A DNA stretch of 64,000 nt, taken from the NCBI RefSeq assembly GCF_016806125.1, contig NZ_CP047166.1, forward strand, positions 4,065,093-4,129,092, in the 5' to 3' direction. This stretch comes from Ponticoccus alexandrii. GTDB lineage: Bacteria; Pseudomonadota; Alphaproteobacteria; Rhodobacterales; Rhodobacteraceae. Positions within the stretch are counted from its first letter, which is position 1. Every line of letters starts with the position of its first letter. Below are positions 46,850 to 54,713 of this stretch, in pieces. The notes beneath the pieces are model-generated. The model was not told the origin of the DNA. It made no database searches and saw nothing but the letters and a program-made list of their open reading frames with translations. Made by a program: the position numbers and the translations under genes.

Positions 46850-47563
46850 CTATTTCACGAATGCCTTCAGGGCATTTCTGATCCGTTCGTCTTCCCGTTC
46901 CATGAAGCTTTGGCCCAGCTCGTAGGCGCGCTGGACTTCGACCATGCGGGCGACCTGAAGGATTGGATCGACGTTCGACGCCTCGACAAAGCCCTGCATG
47001 ACACGCGGATTTTCGACCGGCTCTGTCCCGGCCTGACTGTCGAACAGGGTTCCGCCTTCGCGCACCATGCGGTTGACGTCGAGAGGGCGGACCACGCCGA
47101 TCTGCCCGACGGCGCGGCCCTCCGCGCTGATCGTGCCGTCGCGGCCGATGGCCATCTCTGCCGCGTTCGGCGGCAGGAAGATCGGCGCGCCGCCGCCGTC
47201 GAGCACCGGATAGCCGTCGGGCGTCACCAGTGTGCCGTCCCCGGCGGGGGAAAAGGCACCGGCGCGCGTCAGCCGCTGGCCGCCGGGCGCCTGCACAAGG
47301 AAGAACCCCTCGCCTTCTATGGCGATGTCGAAGACGCTGCCGGTCTGTTCCAGCGTGCCCTGCATCCACGAGGTGTTGCGCACCCGGGCGCTCGCCATGG
47401 CGACGGCGGGCATTCCGTCGCCTTCCTGCAGGTACTCCGAGAAGATCACGCCCTGCTGCCGGTACCCGGTTGTGTTGGCATTGGCGATATTGTTTGCGAT
47501 GACCTGCATCTCGCGCATCAGGCCCGATTGGCGTGACAGGGCGGTATAGCCGGCGGTTTCCAT
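46850..47563 (-). CDS. flgF: Flagellar proximal rod protein FlgF
   Basis: 237 residues. METAGYTALSRQSGLMREMQVIANNIANANTTGYRQQG at the start, SVFDIAIEGEGFFLVQAPGGQRLTRAGAFSP centrally, and a C-terminal EVQRAYELGQSFMEREDERIRNALK that fits FlgF rather than FlgG. Order fliE-fliQ-flgF-flgG-flgA-flgH is the usual alphaproteobacterial rod-ring operon. Confidence 0.96.
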   Translation of the reverse strand: METAGYTALSRQSGLMREMQVIANNIANANTTGYRQQGVIFSEYLQEGDGMPAVAMASARVRNTSWMQGTLEQTGSVFDIAIEGEGFFLVQAPGGQRLTRAGAFSPAGDGTLVTPDGYPVLDGGGAPIFLPPNAAEMAIGRDGTISAEGRAVGQIGVVRPLDVNRMVREGGTLFDSQAGTEPVENPRVMQGFVEASNVDPILQVARMVEVQRAYELGQSFMEREDERIRNALKAFVK

Positions 47564-47564
47564 C

Positions 47565-47834
47565 TCAGCCTCCGATGATGATCGGGATGATGTGTCCCTG
47601 AAAGAACTCGACGAGCGTGCTTGTCATGAAGCTCATCGACATCCAGAAGACGGCGACGATGGCCAGAAGTTTGGGCACGAAGGTCAGCGTCATTTCCTGG
47701 ATCGAGGTCAGGGCCTGGAAGAGCCCGACGCCGACGCCCGCGATCAGCGCGGCGCTGAGGATCGGCACCGCGGTGATGGTCGCGATCCACAGCCCGGCCC
47801 GCAGGGTGTCGAAGAAGATGGCCTCTGTCAGCAT
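47565..47834 (-). CDS. fliQ: Flagellar export gate protein FliQ
   Basis: 89-residue protein of two TM helices (GLWIATITAVPILSAALIAGVGVGLFQALTSIQE and TLTFVPKLLAIVAVFWMSMSFM). The central GLFQALTSIQEMTLTFVPKL is the FliQ signature. Its partners fliR (42 kb) and fliP (absent) are separate. Confidence 0.95.
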   Translation of the reverse strand: MLTEAIFFDTLRAGLWIATITAVPILSAALIAGVGVGLFQALTSIQEMTLTFVPKLLAIVAVFWMSMSFMTSTLVEFFQGHIIPIIIGG

Positions 47835-47837
47835 GGG

Positions 47838-48131
47838 TCAGACCGGCATCCGCAGGATTTCCTGATAGGCCTCGACCACCTTGTCGCGCAGGGCGACCAC
47901 GGTTTCGACCGCCAGCTCGGACTGGGCCAGAGCCTCGACCAGCGCATGCGGATCGGCATCGCCGGCCATTGCCTGCTGCGCGGTCTGCTCTGCCGCGGCC
48001 AACCGGTTGGTGAAGTCCTGCGTGACCCGCGCAAAGTCCTGCTCGATCGAAGAGGCCTGTTTCGGATCGGGCTGCAGGGCAGGGCGCAAAGAGGCATAGC
48101 TTTGCGCGGCGGTCAGGGATCGGACGTCCAT
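47838..48131 (-). CDS. fliE: Flagellar hook-basal body complex protein FliE
   Basis: 97-residue proximal rod adaptor linking MS ring and rod. C-terminal half ALVEALAQSELAVETVVALRDKVVEAYQEILRMPV matches FliE, whose C-terminus ends with a similar helix. The N-terminal half is diverse, as in the family. Between flgC and fliQ, as usual. Confidence 0.93.
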   Translation of the reverse strand: MDVRSLTAAQSYASLRPALQPDPKQASSIEQDFARVTQDFTNRLAAAEQTAQQAMAGDADPHALVEALAQSELAVETVVALRDKVVEAYQEILRMPV

Positions 48132-48162
48132 TCTGGTCTCCTATCTATATGAAGTCAGGGAT

Positions 48163-48552
48163 TTATCGGCGCAGAAGGTCCATCAGTCCGCTGGACATCT
48201 GCCGGGTCTGGTCGAACATCTTGAGATTCGCCTCGTAAGACCGCTGCGCTTCGCGCGCGTCGGCGATTTCTATGATGAGGTCGACGTTGGATCCTTCATA
48301 GGTCCCGGTTTCATCCGCCAGCGGGTGAGAGGGATTGTTGATCTGTTCCAGAGCGCGCTTGTCGAGGTTAACGCGTCCGGTCTCGACGCGGGAAATGCCG
48401 CTGGTGCCGGTGTCGGTCCTGAAGGGCATGGTCTTGCGCCGGTATCCCGGCGTGTCGACATTGGCGATATTCTCGGACAACAGCCGCAGGCGCGAGGCCT
48501 GGGCCTTGAGCCCGCTGGATGTGACGCTCAGGGCATCGGAAAAGGCGCTCAT
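48163..48552 (-). CDS. flgC: Flagellar proximal rod protein FlgC
   Basis: 129-residue rod protein. N-terminal SGLKAQASRLRLLSENIANVDTPGYRRK and C-terminal EIADAREAQRSYEANLKMFDQTRQMSSGLMDLLRR are typical FlgC helices. The two genes flgB-flgC are 12 bp apart. Confidence 0.96.
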   Translation of the reverse strand: MSAFSDALSVTSSGLKAQASRLRLLSENIANVDTPGYRRKTMPFRTDTGTSGISRVETGRVNLDKRALEQINNPSHPLADETGTYEGSNVDLIIEIADAREAQRSYEANLKMFDQTRQMSSGLMDLLRR

Positions 48553-48564
48553 ATCGTCCTCCGG

Positions 48565-48942
48565 TTACCCGCGCCCGAGGGCGGCGCGGAGCATGGTCAG
48601 GTTGCTTCTGTAGATGGCGAGGGCGCGGTCGTGCTGACGCTTAGCGCCGACAGCCATCACCATCTCTTCCTCAAGCGAGACAGTGTTGCCGTTGGGATCG
48701 AGCGCGTCCCGCCGTTCCGTCATATCGATGTCGCGGCTGCTGCCGCCATGAAGGTGGCTGGCACGGGTCGCGCGCTGGCTGCCCATCGCGTCGCGCAGGG
48801 TCGAGGCGAAGGCCGGTATGTCGCGGGCGCGATACCCGGGCGTATCGGCATTCGCGATGTTCTGGGCGCTGACCGCCTGTTGCAGTCCCGCATGCCGCGC
48901 CATGGCCATCGCCGTTCTGAAGACGTCCAGGTTCTGGAACAT
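48565..48942 (-). CDS. flgB: Flagellar proximal rod protein FlgB
   Basis: 125-residue rod protein; first gene of the nine-gene minus-strand operon. MFQNLDVFRTAMAMARHAGLQQAVSAQNIANADTPGYRARD is the family N-terminus. ATG at 48942 is used, nine codons inside the longest frame, because GAGGGAGAAG precedes it. Divergent from fliI with an 85-bp gap. Confidence 0.95.
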   Translation of the reverse strand: MFQNLDVFRTAMAMARHAGLQQAVSAQNIANADTPGYRARDIPAFASTLRDAMGSQRATRASHLHGGSSRDIDMTERRDALDPNGNTVSLEEEMVMAVGAKRQHDRALAIYRSNLTMLRAALGRG

Positions 48943-49027
48943 CGGGGCTTCTCCCTCGATTTGCTTCAATCAAGGTTTAACGGTGATTCCTTTAGAAACG
49001 GTTTGTGGGAGATGAACGGAGCGAACG
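48943..49027. promoter_or_regulatory. Divergent promoter region flgB / fliI
   Basis: 85 bp between divergent flagellar operons, locally AT-rich (TCAAGGTTTAACGGTGATTCCTTTAGAAACGG, read across 48968-48999 in segments). No sigma-28, sigma-54 or CtrA consensus could be fixed by eye. Confidence 0.4.
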
Positions 49028-50416
49028 ATGGACGAAGAGATCACCGGCCTGAAGGCGCGGCTGGCGCACATCCAACCGGTGCGGGCCGTCGGCAGGGTCC
49101 AGGCGATTGACGGCACGACGATCTGGGTCCGCGGGCTGGCAGAGACCGCCTGCATCGGGGACCGGCTACGCCTGATGTATCCCGGACACGTTCTGGGCGG
49201 CGAGGTTCTGCGTATCAAGGAGGATCTGGTGGCCATGATGCCAGACGAAATGGCCGAAGGCGTCTCGCGTGGCGACCGGGTTGCCGTGCTGGGGTCGCCG
49301 ACGCTGGCCCCCTCGGACAGCTGGATCGGGCGGGTGATCGACGCTTACGGGCGGCCGCTCGACGGGGCGCCGCTTGGGCCCGGCCCGGTCCGCAGGCCGT
49401 TCCGGGCCAGCCCGCCCCCTGCGGCCTCTCGCGGGCGTCTTGGGGATCGGCTGGGTACCGGCCTCGCGGTCTTCGACACGCTTCTTCCTCTCGTTCAGGG
49501 GCAGCGAATCGGTCTCTTTGCCGGGTCGGGTGTCGGGAAATCGCGGCTGCTTGCGGAGCTGGCGCGCGGGGTAGAGGCAGAAGTGGTGGTCCTTGCGCTG
49601 GTCGGGGAGCGTGGTCGCGAGGTACTGGATTTCGTCCGAACGGTTATGGGGCCCGCAGGCATGGCGCGCAGCGTCGTGGTGGCGGCGACCTCTGACCGGT
49701 CGCCGCTAGAACGGCGGCGCTGTCCGCTGGCGGCCATGACCATCGCCGAACACTTTCGGGACCAAGGTCGCCACGTGTTGTACCTCGCCGATTCGATCAC
49801 CCGCTTTGCGGAGGCCCACCGCGAGGTCGCCATTGCCGCCGGAGAACTGCCGGCGTTGCGCGGTCATCCCCCCTCTGTCGCGCATCAGATCATGCGGCTG
49901 GCAGAACGCGCCGGCCCGGGGCTGGAGGGAAGCGGAGATATCACCGCGGTTTTCAGCGTGCTTGTTGCGGGCTCTGACATGGATGAGCCGGTGGCGGACA
50001 TTCTTCGCGGCGTCCTCGATGGCCATGTGGTGCTGGACCGGAAGATCGCGGAACGCGGTCGCTTCCCGGCGGTGAACATCCTGCATTCCGTGTCGCGCAG
50101 CCTGCCGGAGGCCGCGAGCGAGCATGAGAACGCGCTGATCCAGAGTGTTCGTCGACTTCTTGGCGCCTATGAACGGTCCGAAACGATGATCCGGGCCGGG
50201 CTTTACAAGGAAGGCGAAGATGCGGTCCTCGATCAGGTTGTGCGCGTCTGGGAGGATCTTGACGGTTTTCTTGCCACCCGCTCCCCCGATGGACCGGAGC
50301 ATGCTTTCCAAAAGCTCGAGCTTATCCTGCGCCGCGCGCAGGGGGCCACGCCGACGCGGCGTGGTTCGACCCAGGTGGGCATGCCCACGGTGAAGCGTGG
50401 TCAGGCGCGGGCTTGA
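49028..50416 (+). CDS. fliI: Flagellar export ATPase FliI
   Basis: 462 residues, F1-beta-like hexameric ATPase energising export. Walker A GSGVGKS at 166-172 (FAGSGVGKSRLL), Walker B with VLYLADSITRF near 250-260 and the catalytic GERGREVLDFV near 195-205. Length is normal. Transcribed alone on the plus strand; fliH and fliJ are not adjacent. Its stop is 9 bp from the convergent DUF1217 stop. Confidence 0.97.
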   Translation: MDEEITGLKARLAHIQPVRAVGRVQAIDGTTIWVRGLAETACIGDRLRLMYPGHVLGGEVLRIKEDLVAMMPDEMAEGVSRGDRVAVLGSPTLAPSDSWIGRVIDAYGRPLDGAPLGPGPVRRPFRASPPPAASRGRLGDRLGTGLAVFDTLLPLVQGQRIGLFAGSGVGKSRLLAELARGVEAEVVVLALVGERGREVLDFVRTVMGPAGMARSVVVAATSDRSPLERRRCPLAAMTIAEHFRDQGRHVLYLADSITRFAEAHREVAIAAGELPALRGHPPSVAHQIMRLAERAGPGLEGSGDITAVFSVLVAGSDMDEPVADILRGVLDGHVVLDRKIAERGRFPAVNILHSVSRSLPEAASEHENALIQSVRRLLGAYERSETMIRAGLYKEGEDAVLDQVVRVWEDLDGFLATRSPDGPEHAFQKLELILRRAQGATPTRRGSTQVGMPTVKRGQARA

Positions 50417-50425
50417 GCACCTGGG

Positions 50426-51637
50426 TCACCCAAGCAGCGATCTGCGCGGAATGCTCTGAAGCATGGTCAGGGCCGTCTGTCCGGCTCCGAAGGAACTGCC
50501 CTTTTTGATCTGATCCTGAAGCAGGTAGCTGTGGATCAGCTTCTCAATCACCTTTGGCTCGGACATCTCCGAAAAGGATTCGACACCGAAGCGTGCGCTC
50601 ATCTTGTCCTTCAGGGTTTCGGCCTGACGGTCGATGTCGATTTGGCTAAACCCGGCTGGCAGCCCAAGGGCGGATTCGAACACGTTCCGCAGCGAGGTGG
50701 TGCCAAGAACCTGAAACCACTTCGTATTCTCCGAACTGTCCCCTGCCGCCAGTTGTGGTATCGCGCGTTCGAAATTCAGAGCGGTCCGCAGGCTTTCATC
50801 GACGGAGCCGACCGCGACTTCGAATTCGTGCAGGAAGTAATCCGAGACGATCTCGTCCGCATAACCGGCTTCCGCCATGGGCGAGACCGGTGCGCGGTCG
50901 AATTCGAAGGCCTTGGCAAGGTCGATATAGCGTTGATCGCCGAGGACGTTCGCAAGGGCCTGTGGCTCTTGTGCGCCTTGCTCGAGAACGCGCTTGATCA
51001 GGGAAGTCCGTCCGGACTTGTCTTGCAGGTCGAAGGTGATCATCGCGAAGGTGTATAGCCGGGGCGAGTTGATTAACCCCTGCGCAGAACTCACCTTGCC
51101 GATGTTCTCCTTGAAGAAGGCTGTTTCGGTCTCGATATTCACCGCCACCTGTTCCCGTACGGACGCACCATAGGCGGTATCGGTGTCGCTGCTTTCCGCG
51201 AGACCGGCCTCCATATTGGCAACGACCTTTTCGCGATATTGCGCGATCATGTTGGCGCCGAACCCCGGTTCTTGCGTCTTGGCGTTCAGAACCTTCTCGA
51301 AGGTGAAGGCTTTCGCCAGCGCCACATAGCGCCCATCGCCGAGCCGGTTGGCCAGAGCCTCGTCGCCTTCTGCCCCTTCTTCGAGAACCGTCCTGATCAG
51401 GAACTTGGCGTCGATCTTGTCTTCGAGGCCGAAGGCGCTGAGGGCGACGCTAAGAAGACGCCGGTCGTTGACAAGATCCTCGGCGCTGTTGATCGTGCCG
51501 ATTTTCTCCCTGAAGTACTCCGCATCCCGCTTCAGCACCGTCGATTTATCGAAAACCGCCCGCTGGGTGTCCTGAGTCGCTTTGAGAAACTGCCAGGCAA
51601 CAAGGCCAGAGCCGACGACGACCGGGTTATAAGTCAT
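50426..51637 (-). CDS. DUF1217 flagellar-associated protein
   Basis: 403-residue protein of the DUF1217 family, usual near flbT/flaF in Rhodobacterales and Rhizobiales. It is built of repeated units: segments like AEYFREKIGTINSAEDLVNDRRLLSVALSAFGLEDK recur as TAFFKENIGKVSSAQGLINSPRLYTFAMITFDLQDK (about 75-110 and 185-220), so the protein contains at least two tandem copies of a ~100-residue repeat. The start at 51637 overlaps flbT by 4 nt. Function unknown; a role in filament or hook regulation is inferred from location. Confidence 0.85.
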   Translation of the reverse strand: MTYNPVVVGSGLVAWQFLKATQDTQRAVFDKSTVLKRDAEYFREKIGTINSAEDLVNDRRLLSVALSAFGLEDKIDAKFLIRTVLEEGAEGDEALANRLGDGRYVALAKAFTFEKVLNAKTQEPGFGANMIAQYREKVVANMEAGLAESSDTDTAYGASVREQVAVNIETETAFFKENIGKVSSAQGLINSPRLYTFAMITFDLQDKSGRTSLIKRVLEQGAQEPQALANVLGDQRYIDLAKAFEFDRAPVSPMAEAGYADEIVSDYFLHEFEVAVGSVDESLRTALNFERAIPQLAAGDSSENTKWFQVLGTTSLRNVFESALGLPAGFSQIDIDRQAETLKDKMSARFGVESFSEMSEPKVIEKLIHSYLLQDQIKKGSSFGAGQTALTMLQSIPRRSLLG

Positions 51638-52038
51638 AGCGGTTTCGCGGCAAGAAGCCGGTCCTCTCTGGGGATCAGGGCCCGCAGGGCCTTGAGGCAC
51701 TGGTAGAACTGATCCTCCAGTAGTGTTTCCGTTGCCTGTGCCAGCAGACGGCGGCTGTCCGGATCGCGCAGGATCTGGCTCAATTCCTCGATCCGTGGCA
51801 ACAGCTGAGCGCGGGCATCGTCAGGCTCTGCGTCGCCGGTCAGGATAAGCTGTGTGGCGTAGCAGATGCGCCTGACGGGCGTCTGCGCTTCCTCTGGGTG
51901 GATGGCGTCGCGCAGGCGCAGGACATTGGCGTTGGGCGTCACGATAGACAAGCGGCTGCGTCTGTCACCGTTCTCGATCACGGCGCCGTTGATCAGCACG
52001 CGTTCGCGCGGGCCGAGTTTCAGGACCAATCCACTCAT
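51634..52038 (-). CDS. flbT: Flagellin mRNA regulator FlbT
   Basis: 134-residue FlbT. In Caulobacter FlbT binds the flagellin mRNA 5' leader and represses translation until the hook is complete. It starts MSGLVLKLGPRERVLINGAVIENGDRRSRLSI, which is the family N-terminus; the C-terminal half is helical (LLEDQFYQCLKALRALIPRE). It overlaps flaF and the DUF1217 gene by 4 nt each. Confidence 0.93.
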   Translation of the reverse strand: MSGLVLKLGPRERVLINGAVIENGDRRSRLSIVTPNANVLRLRDAIHPEEAQTPVRRICYATQLILTGDAEPDDARAQLLPRIEELSQILRDPDSRRLLAQATETLLEDQFYQCLKALRALIPREDRLLAAKPL

Positions 52039-52418
52039 GACTTTGGCCTCCGGCCGCTTAATCCCCGAAGGATTGCGGCGTTGATTTCAAGGAGCGGCGC
52101 AATGCGCGCTTTGCGGTTGAGCACCTTCGCGGTGTGCTGCTGAACGAATTCGGCGAGGTAGAAGATCTGCGCGCGCAGGTCTTGGGGCAAACCGTTGTCC
52201 TTGTCTGCGACGTCGACGGCGAGTGCTGTCCAGAGACGGTGATTGTCGGACAGGGCTCTCACGAGCTTTGGGTAGGCGCGCGGGCCGGCCTCGGCAGAGG
52301 CCTTGATGCGATGGGTAACGCGGGCGATCAGCTCGTATTCCGTGGCGCGAGGTGTCTGCGTCGTTCGGGCGTGCTGGGCATAGCCTTTTCGGGCTTGCGC
52401 GAGAGTCTGGGCGTTCAC
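52035..52418 (-). CDS. flaF: Flagellin assembly regulator FlaF
   Basis: 127-residue FlaF, which promotes flagellin translation/secretion opposite to FlbT. Landmarks ARKGYAQHARTTQTPRATEYELIARVTHRI near 9-38 and LRAQIFYLAEFVQQHTAKVL near 80-99. The start is GTG at 52418 with AGAAGG before it. First gene of flaF-flbT-DUF1217, downstream of flagellin and its terminator. Confidence 0.93.
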   Translation of the reverse strand: MNAQTLAQARKGYAQHARTTQTPRATEYELIARVTHRIKASAEAGPRAYPKLVRALSDNHRLWTALAVDVADKDNGLPQDLRAQIFYLAEFVQQHTAKVLNRKARIAPLLEINAAILRGLSGRRPKS

Positions 52419-52459
52419 TTCAAAACCTTCTGGTTATGAGGGGTAAGGATGCGATCGAG

Positions 52460-52488
52460 AAAAACGGGGGCCGGATGGCCCGGCCCCC
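52460..52488 (-). terminator. Intrinsic terminator of the flagellin gene
   Basis: Stem GGGGGCCGG (52466-52474) / CCGGCCCCC (52480-52488), loop of 5; on the minus strand it is followed by GTTTTT. It lies 13 bp beyond the fliC stop, consistent with an abundant monocistronic flagellin mRNA. Confidence 0.9.
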
Positions 52489-52501
52489 ACCCTTCAACCG
52501 A

Positions 52502-53791
52502 TCAACGGAAGAGCGACAGCAGCTGCTGCGGAGCCTGGTTGGCGATCGACAGGGCCTGAACGCCCAGCTGTTGCTGGACCTGCAGTGCCTGCAGACGGGC
52601 CGAGGCCTCTTCCATGTCGGCATCGACCAGCGTACCGATGCCGGATTTCAGCGCGTCAGTCAGGCCAGAGACGAACTCGGTCTGGGTCTCGATGCGGCCC
52701 TGGACCGAACCGAAGGCAGAGGCCGAGTCGATCGAGGTCTGGATCAGGCCTTCGATCCCGGCGAGGGCGGCTTCGGTGCCTTCGTCGGTGGTCACGTCGA
52801 ATTCGGACAGCAGTTCCAGACCGCCGCCGATGGTACCGTCGGCTTCGGCCTCCAGCGTTGCCATGTCGGCGATGTCGGACTGTTCGACCACGCTGTTGTC
52901 GTCAGAGATCGCTTCATCGTAGTTGTTGGTGAAGTCGATCTGACCGGCATTGGTGCCGTTCACCGAGAAGGTGATGTCGAGGCCGTCCTTGGCTGCCTGG
53001 AAGTTCAGACGCTCGACCATGGCCGAGGTCACGTCCGCAAGCGTGTCGCCGTCGCGCGCCACGTATTCGACATCTTCCGAGAAATCGAGCGCGTCACCTG
53101 AGGAGTCCACGGCAAAGTTGCTGCTGCCGGTCACCTTGAAGTTGGCACCTGCCACGAGGTCATCACCCGCGCCAACACCGTCAAGGGTCGCGAACTCGGT
53201 CGTGGCCCCTGCCGCGACGCCAGTCGTGTTCACCGAAACGTCGAGGTTCACCGTTGCGGTGGATGCGGCGCCGGTGCCAAGGTCCTGTTTGCCGACCGCG
53301 ATTTCGGAGGCGGCAACGCCGGTGCCCGAACGGTCGAGCGAGGCCAGGACGTTGATTTCACCCGAGCCCACATCGGATTCGGTGTTCTGCAGAAGATTCA
53401 GACCATTGAACTGGGCTGCACCCACAACGGCCGAGATCTGGTCACGCAGGGCGTCGATGTCTGTCTGGATCTTGCCGCGGTCGACGTTTTCTTCTTGCGA
53501 GGCGACGATCTTGCCCTTGATGTCGGTGAGCAGTTCGGTGACGGTCTCGGCGGCCTGACGGGCAACGGAGACGGTCGACTGACCCAGGTTGAGGCTGTCG
53601 GTGATCCCCTTGAAGCCTTTGACATCGGCCTCCATGACTTTGGAGATTGCCCAGACCGCCGAGTTGTCCTTGGCGGACGAGACGCGCTTGCCGGTCGAGA
53701 TTTCGGCCTGGGTGTCGGCCAGTGAGCTGTTGATGGACTTCAGGGTTTGCAGCGCCACCATGGCGCCGTTGTTCGTCAGGATGCTAGACAT
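52502..53791 (-). CDS. fliC: Flagellin
   Basis: 429-residue filament protein. Conserved N-terminal D0/D1 (MSSILTNNGAMVALQTLKSINSSLADTQAEISTGKRVSSAKD, read as a landmark from residues 1-42 in two parts) and C-terminal D0 ending QLGVQALSIANQAPQQLLSLFR-like sequence. The surface domain between about 150 and 300 is Asp/Gly/Ala/Thr-rich and variable. AAGGACA precedes the ATG. Single flagellin gene in the window, controlled post-transcriptionally by FlbT/FlaF by analogy. Confidence 0.96.
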   Translation of the reverse strand: MSSILTNNGAMVALQTLKSINSSLADTQAEISTGKRVSSAKDNSAVWAISKVMEADVKGFKGITDSLNLGQSTVSVARQAAETVTELLTDIKGKIVASQEENVDRGKIQTDIDALRDQISAVVGAAQFNGLNLLQNTESDVGSGEINVLASLDRSGTGVAASEIAVGKQDLGTGAASTATVNLDVSVNTTGVAAGATTEFATLDGVGAGDDLVAGANFKVTGSSNFAVDSSGDALDFSEDVEYVARDGDTLADVTSAMVERLNFQAAKDGLDITFSVNGTNAGQIDFTNNYDEAISDDNSVVEQSDIADMATLEAEADGTIGGGLELLSEFDVTTDEGTEAALAGIEGLIQTSIDSASAFGSVQGRIETQTEFVSGLTDALKSGIGTLVDADMEEASARLQALQVQQQLGVQALSIANQAPQQLLSLFR

Positions 53792-53994
53792 AGAGAGTGT
53801 CCTTGCTGTTCTCTTGGCGCTTTACGCCGGTTGCATTTGCCGCTTGCGGCATCTCTGTCGTCTTTCTGACGTGTGCAGCCCGACCCTTTGTCAGCCTGCG
53901 CCACCCCACTCGAGGTGCGCGGCCAATGTCGCCCCGAGGTCCTAACGAAGCGCTAAATGCTCCTTCGACGATCTCCGGCATTTGAGGAAAATCA

Positions 53995-54339
53995 TCATGC
54001 CCGTCGCTCCAGTGTCCGGGTGGGCGGGGCGTCGATGGTGTTTCGGCGCCCCTGCGCGTCATAGGTGTCCATGGATTTCCGGATGCGGTTCAGCTCTCCC
54101 AGTCGCGCGGCCACGTTTCTCAACCCGGCCAGTGCGTGGTCGAAAAGCTCTTGGTTTCGGCGCAGACCGTCACGCAGGGGCGCGACCGCTTCGGCGTCCA
54201 GTGTCCCGCCTTCGAGATCGGCGACCAGCGTGGCTTTTTCTTCCATCAACTCAGCGATCCTGTCGAAATCGCCTTCCAGCAGGGCCGCGCGTTCGGCGTC
54301 AAGCAAGGCGGCCAGCCGTTCCATTGTGGTGTCAGTCAT
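53995..54339 (-). CDS. flgN: Flagellar export chaperone FlgN-like protein
   Basis: 114 residues, all helical: LAALLDAERAALLEGDFDRIAELMEEKATLVADLE resembles FlgN/LcrG-type helical chaperones for FlgK and FlgL. The C-terminal SMDTYDAQGRRNTI is typical of FlgN in this clade. It starts within the last codons of the upstream rod protein gene (8-nt overlap). Transcribed towards fliC, 203 bp upstream of it. Confidence 0.8.
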   Translation of the reverse strand: MTDTTMERLAALLDAERAALLEGDFDRIAELMEEKATLVADLEGGTLDAEAVAPLRDGLRRNQELFDHALAGLRNVAARLGELNRIRKSMDTYDAQGRRNTIDAPPTRTLERRA

Positions 54340-54601
54340 GGAGTCTCTCCTTGAGGGATTGGAAGATGGCTTCCGCCAGGCCGATCCCGCCCTGACGGCT
54401 CATTTGCCGGGCTTGCTCCGTGCGCAGGAAAGAGGCGAACTGGTCTTCGCCGGCGCCGCCCCCGAAGGTTTCGGGCGTTTCCCCGACACCCGCGGATTTC
54501 AGCATCTCTGCGAGGAAATTGGTCTCCAGTTCCATCGCGGCTTCCCGAAGGGCCCGCTCCGTGTCGGTCGCGGGGGGCAGTGCGGCTTTCTGTATTTCCA
54601 T
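54332..54601 (-). CDS. flgJ: Rod-binding protein, FlgJ N-terminal domain only
   Basis: 89 residues. Residues ~20-75 match the rod-binding part of FlgJ (AAMELETNFLAEMLKSAGVGET and FASFLRTEQARQMSRQGGIGLAEAIFQSL). The peptidoglycan hydrolase half of enterobacterial FlgJ is absent, as in most alphaproteobacteria, where SltF-type enzymes supply it. The ATG at 54601 starts MEIQKAALPPATDT; an open frame further upstream is coding-antisense to fliK and is dismissed. Confidence 0.85.
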   Translation of the reverse strand: MEIQKAALPPATDTERALREAAMELETNFLAEMLKSAGVGETPETFGGGAGEDQFASFLRTEQARQMSRQGGIGLAEAIFQSLKERLHD

Positions 54602-54713
54602 CGGATCGCTCCAATTCGACTCAGTTGCCCCGACCTTGTCAGTGCCGTCGTAAAGATCTGGTAAGGATGTTCGCTTTAGCTTCCCCGAAGACGGAAGAAC
54701 TCCGGAGGCACAG
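54602..54713. promoter_or_regulatory. Divergent region flgJ / fliK
   Basis: 112 bp between the flgJ-flgN pair and fliK. CTCCGGAGGCACAG just before 54714 gives a clear fliK ribosome binding site. No specific sigma factor site was resolved. Confidence 0.45.

Noticed and set aside
53792..53994. Sigma-28 or sigma-54 promoter for flagellin
   Set aside because: No convincing consensus could be found on the minus strand in this 203-bp gap, so none is claimed.
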